The notes under the pieces: generated by a model
Told to the model about the DNA's origin: nothing
The model's input: the letters and a program-made list of their open reading frames with translations, nothing else
The model's database searches: none
Translations under genes and position numbers: made by a program
Shown here: positions 5,670-8,357 of the stretch, in pieces
Numbering within the stretch: position 1 is the first letter of the stretch
Layout of the letters: each line of letters starts with the position of its first letter
Source: Nitrosopumilales archaeon
GTDB taxonomy: Archaea > Thermoproteota > Nitrososphaeria > Nitrososphaerales > Nitrosopumilaceae
NCBI GenBank assembly: GCA_016176745.1
Contig: JACOWO010000007.1
Location: forward strand, 1 to 8,357
Length of the DNA: 8,357 nt
Direction of reading: 5' to 3'

Positions 5670-6659
5670 TTATACTCGAATTATGCCGTGTTGGACAAGA
5701 TATTTGATGGCGTTTACAAAATCATCTTCGGTTATCTTGCCACTTGACCACCATTCAGCATTGTTTCGCACCCATTCTGGGATATCTTCTGATGATTCTT
5801 GAGAAGATGGCAGATTACGAATTATGATGATTTTTTGTTTTATCATAAATTCAATACTTGCGATAAATGTCTTATCGTCGATCTGCTCAGATGACCACCA
5901 ACTTGCAGATTCTTTTATCCATGATGGAATTTGTACTGGTTGAGGAACCTGTAACACTTGATAAATTGTCTTTCCTTTGAATTGCGAGTCAAACCATTTT
6001 TTGAATTCAGAGTCGGTCTTGTATCTTGTAATGTAATATTGTGGAGCTTTGTCTTGGTCAGGAAAACCTTGAACGTGTGTAGTCGGATAACCAACTAGAT
6101 CTTTAATTGATAATCCTGGAAATGTTTTATCAAACCATGCCTTGTACGCCGGTTCATTGTTATATCTTTCAAAGTAATAGTTGGGAGAATTATTTAGATC
6201 TGGAAACCCAGGGATCATTGTTTTTTCATTGTAAAATTGAATAAGCTTGTTTTGTTCGTCTATTTTTTTGTCTTCAAGAGATTGTTTTGGTGAAGTTTGT
6301 GTAGTAGAAGTTTTTTTGAACTCAAATGTGGTTTCAGACCATTCACCATAAAAAATTTTCAGAGTGTATGTTCCTTCTTGGCTCCATTTTGGACCATCAG
6401 CAAGATATGTTTTTGAAAAAGTACCATCGCTGTTTGGTAGAAATTGATCTGCCGCAATAAGATCAGAATCAGATGGATTGATTATCTGCACTATAACAAA
6501 TTGGCCATCACTTGTTTGAGTTATTGTACCTGTTAGCTTTATGGATTCGCCAGATGAATAGGAAGACTTGTCTGTGCTAAATGTAACGGTTACGCCAAAA
6601 GCAGAGGATGTTACAAATCCAACACATACTAGTACAATAATTATTGGGATTAGTTTCAA
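5670..6659 (-). CDS. Secreted protein with Ig-like domain and two repeat pairs (329 aa)
   Basis: Residues 1-22 form a signal peptide (hydrophobic I-P-I-I-I-V-L-V-C-V-G-F-V, then S-S-A-F-G with likely cleavage before V23). About 23-116 resembles an Ig-like/MG2 beta-sandwich (T-D-K-S-S-Y-S-S-G-E-S-I-K-L-T-G). A Thr/Ser/Lys linker follows, then two copies of a G-F-P-D-x(5)-P-x-Y-Y-x-x-R-Y...W-F-D module (149-183, 196-231). The C-terminus holds two copies of I-P-x-W-[IV]-[KR]-x-x-A-x-W-W-S-S (244-280, 293-328). These C-terminal repeats are abundant in exported thaumarchaeal proteins; their function is unknown. There is no C-terminal membrane anchor, so the protein is released or held by S-layer contacts. 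The start is TTG; the upstream frame reaches a stop without an ATG or GTG. An AT-rich TATA-like stretch lies at 6687-6695. No enzymatic motif is visible. Confidence 0.85.
   Translation of the reverse strand: MKLIPIIIVLVCVGFVTSSAFGVTVTFSTDKSSYSSGESIKLTGTITQTSDGQFVIVQIINPSDSDLIAADQFLPNSDGTFSKTYLADGPKWSQEGTYTLKIFYGEWSETTFEFKKTSTTQTSPKQSLEDKKIDEQNKLIQFYNEKTMIPGFPDLNNSPNYYFERYNNEPAYKAWFDKTFPGLSIKDLVGYPTTHVQGFPDQDKAPQYYITRYKTDSEFKKWFDSQFKGKTIYQVLQVPQPVQIPSWIKESASWWSSEQIDDKTFIASIEFMIKQKIIIIRNLPSSQESSEDIPEWVRNNAEWWSSGKITEDDFVNAIKYLVQHGIIRV
5676..5930 (-). repeat. Two W-W repeats (protein-level)
   Basis: Two units of about 36 residues (5820-5930 and 5676-5783) share I-P-x-W-x-x-x-x-A-x-W-W-S-S, then I-x-[DE]-x-x-F and a hydrophobic I-x-[FY]-[ML]-[IV]-x-x-x-I-I tail. 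They have clearly diverged, so the duplication is old. Confidence 0.75.
5967..6215 (-). repeat. Two G-F-P-D repeats (protein-level)
   Basis: Two units of about 35 residues (6111-6215 and 5967-6077) share G-F-P-D-x(5)-P-x-Y-Y, R-Y and K-x-W-F-D-x-x-F-x-G. The unit is distinct from the W-W repeats downstream. Confidence 0.75.
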
Positions 6660-6847
6660 TTCTATAATTTCCGTAAAAATACTAACAAATTAAATCATTT
6701 GCAGTATAATAAAAATTACATTTCGTTAGCTTTTTTTAGTTGGGATCAAAGATCTTTTTAGGAACGAATCAAAACTGTATAGTACAATAGTTGATCAAAA
6801 TGTCAACCGAAATTATCGCTTGGCCATTATTAGAATAATTACCGATT

Positions 6848-6854
6848 AGGAGTG
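6848..6854 (+). promoter_or_regulatory. Shine-Dalgarno-like site deciding a TTG start
   Basis: AGGAGTG lies 8 nt before the TTG at 6863. The in-frame stop TAA at 6836-6838 rules out a longer ATG/GTG/TTG-started product, so this TTG is the best start. Confidence 0.5.
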
Positions 6855-6862
6855 AAAACCGA

Positions 6863-8181
6863 TTGTCATACAAAGTAGTCAAGCATGTGGAAACTTTGAT
6901 ATCGCATGGAAAAGGCGACATTGGCAGACTAGCCTATATTTTAGAAAAACTAAAACAAAACAAAACACTCTATGTCACTGATCAAAAGTATCTAGACAAA
7001 CTGCTAAAAGCATATCCAATACTTGAAAGAGAAGAGTCAAGCATTCTAAAAGAAACTTTTAGAACAGCTCAGGTAAACCAGGAGCTTAAAACTGAGCTCA
7101 AGTTTGCATATGAGGAAATTGAAAGGCTTGATGCTCAGGTAAATCAGTTAAAAAAAGAAAATGTTACAATGATTCAACAACCATCAGGCCAGATTCTAAT
7201 TGATAATAGCCTAGAAACACAAGAAGAACGAGAAGCTCCTTCGATATCAACAACGTCGGAGGCAATTATAGTAGAATCAAACCTTTCTGAAGAGGATGTT
7301 ATAAAATATGCAAGACAATCAGTCACTGCAAGATCAAAGGGCGGTCTGTTTAAAAAAGAAAAGATACAAGAAACGCCACTTGCTTGGGAAAAATTTCTTT
7401 ATCCTTACTATGATATTGAAATGGAAATCACGTTTGGAGAGATTGAAAAGACAAAATCAAAAAATGATTCTATAACAAAGACCATAAGATGCAAAGCTAC
7501 AGTAGATGGAAGAACAGGAGTTATAGTTGATGTTACAAAAGATGGAATTTCCTACAAGTATTCATTTCTAAATGATCTTTCAATTGGAGAGATCTCGCTT
7601 CTATATTATGTAAATCCAATTCAAGATTTTACATTAAAAGAAATATCAGGGCTAGGATTAGGGGCTGAAAATTCAATCCAAGTATTAGAAAAGCTTACAG
7701 AAAAAGGATATCTTAAACGAAAAGGTGGAACAGGAAAATACCAAATAGCAGAAGAACTTCAGCTTCCAAACCCATCAAAGCTAAAATGTGTCATGGAAGA
7801 GCATGGCATTACACAGGAAACAACAAGTGAGCGAAGAATAAAGCCAAGCATAACAGCTGCTTCACTTCCGCTTCATCTTGGGAAATATTGGGCTAGATGT
7901 CACGTACCTGCATCAGTACTGGTATACTATCCGTTTTATGGAATTACCTATGACAGAAAAGACTACTATAGAATCGAAGTAATAGATGGAGTTACGGGAA
8001 AAAGACAGGATTACTTGGAACGTATTGTCACAATTAGGCCACAAAATAAAATTGAAGAAATGCCGCAAAAAATTGAAACTCCTCACAAAAAGTTGAAGAT
8101 ACTCAATCGCAGCCTCAGACAAAAAAGACAAAACGTGGCTTTAAAATGCCAAAATTTAGAAAGCCAAAATCAAAGGATTAA
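6863..8181 (+). CDS. Coiled-coil/winged-helix protein, frameshifted near its 3' end
   Basis: The frame is open from TTG 6863. An N-terminal module (about 1-50: G-K-G-D-I-G-R-L-A-Y-I-L-E, L-Y-V-T-D-Q-K-Y-L-D) recalls thaumarchaeal proteins with the same G-D-x-G-R-L...L-Y-x-S-D-x-x-Y-L pattern. A coiled coil (about 65-103) and an acidic linker follow. A winged helix-turn-helix (about 238-297: F-T-L-K-E-I-S-G-L-G-L-G, then V-L-E-K-L-T-E-K-G-Y-L-K-R-K) is flanked by two copies of a Y-P-[YF]-Y...D-G-x-T-G module (178-223, 354-384). At A-tract 8087-8091 the frame shifts. The original frame then runs to the window end, while the -1 frame gives a basic tail (K-R-G-F-K-M-P-K-F-R-K-P-K) ending at TAA 8179-8181, 6 bp before the convergent gene's stop. 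One extra A would restore a 439-residue protein. No family is recognised; a DNA-linked role is inferred from the winged helix. Confidence 0.75.
8087..8091 (+). other. Probable 1-nt frameshift in an A-tract
   Basis: The reading frame before this A5 run and the frame coding the basic C-terminal tail after it differ by one base. A6 would join them. A sequencing or assembly error, a real mutation, or -1 slippage on AAA-AAG would all give the same joined protein. Confidence 0.7.
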
Positions 8182-8187
8182 ACTAGT

Positions 8188-8357
8188 TTATTCAGCAAAT
8201 CTCTCGCATCGTGGGCACTTTAATCCATTTGTCTTGTACCCACATTTTTTGCAATGGGTGCTAAATGATAATGGTTCGTGTGGAGATGATTTTGTGGTTT
8301 TGAAAATCAATACTATTGCAATTAAAACTCCAATGGCTATTCCAGCCCAGATAAAAA
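8188..8357 (-). CDS. Membrane-anchored zinc-ribbon protein, 3' part
   Basis: The last 55 codons of a minus-strand gene whose start lies beyond the window; the stop TAA is at 8188-8190. The visible part begins with a hydrophobic membrane segment (I-W-A-G-I-A-I-G-V-L-I-A-I-V-L-I-F, residues 2-18), then a polar linker, then a zinc ribbon with C35-K-K-C38 and C47-P-R-C50, ending R-F-A-E. The two C-x2-C knuckles nine residues apart should bind one zinc ion. A single membrane helix plus terminal zinc ribbon suggests a small anchored protein with the ribbon probably in the cytosol; the function is unknown. It converges with the winged-helix gene, with only 6 bp between stops, so the 3' ends of the two transcripts probably overlap. 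Confidence 0.8.
   Translation of the reverse strand, partial: FIWAGIAIGVLIAIVLIFKTTKSSPHEPLSFSTHCKKCGYKTNGLKCPRCERFAE

Noticed and set aside
5620..5802. Plus-strand 60-codon frame
   Set aside because: Most of it is antisense to the conserved W-W repeats of the secreted protein.
6722..6768. TTCGTT / AACGAA inverted repeat enclosing T-runs and AAAGATCTTT
   Set aside because: The arms are only 6 bp with a 35-bp spacer; weak in an AT-rich gap and not placed at a clear promoter.
6800..6838. 13-codon ATG frame upstream of the winged-helix gene, a possible leader peptide
   Set aside because: A TATA-like TGTATAGTA lies upstream, but the frame is too short to distinguish from chance.
7913..8131. 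Minus-strand frame of 72 codons
   Set aside because: It is antisense to the second Y-P-F-Y module and basic tail of the winged-helix gene, with no promoter or motif.

Overview
The window looks like an AT-rich ammonia-oxidising thaumarchaeon (Nitrososphaerota), in the Nitrosopumilus / Nitrosarchaeum / Nitrosotenuis range. This rests on recognised protein types, not on a search. The clues are a blue-copper (cupredoxin) protein, stand-alone CBS-domain proteins, a secreted protein with the 'I-P-x-W-[IV]-[KR]-x-x-A-x-W-W' repeats common in this phylum, a class III (PhaE/PhaC) polyhydroxyalkanoate synthase, TATA-like elements about 24-28 nt before start codons (nearly leaderless mRNAs), and oligo-T termination.

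Layout. 1-262: C-terminal end of a cupredoxin-domain protein (+). 392-868: two-CBS protein (+, TTG start). 947-1949: a four-CBS protein with a small overlapping membrane protein downstream (both -). 2132-3758: phaE and phaC (+), overlapping by 11 bp. 3795-4648: two 142-residue proteins (-) with an ATGA overlap. The first has a helical, phasin-like N-terminus fused to a C-terminal AbrB-type DNA-binding domain; the second is all-helical and phasin-like. 4693-5472: alpha/beta hydrolase (-). 5670-6659: secreted repeat protein (-, TTG start). 6863-8181: a coiled-coil / winged-helix protein (+, TTG start) whose frame breaks at an A-tract near its 3' end. 8188-8357: 3' part of a small membrane protein with a zinc ribbon (-).

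How the genes fit together. The centre (about 2100-5500) is a carbon-storage locus. PhaE/PhaC would polymerise hydroxyacyl-CoA, the two 142-residue proteins would coat or organise the granule, and the hydrolase is a candidate for mobilisation or a related ester hydrolysis. The most interesting signal is a perfect 11-bp inverted repeat (arms 4639-4649 and 4663-4673). It lies between the TATA box and the start of the AbrB/phasin gene. This suggests an autoregulated granule protein, comparable in logic to the haloarchaeal and bacterial PhaR regulators. Part of the same promoter sequence recurs just before the phaE start codon. The divergent four-CBS protein may couple nucleotide status to the locus, but that is speculative.

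Limits. Both edge genes are cut by the window. No homology search was possible, so functions rest on motif recognition. All gaps between genes are about 200 bp or less.
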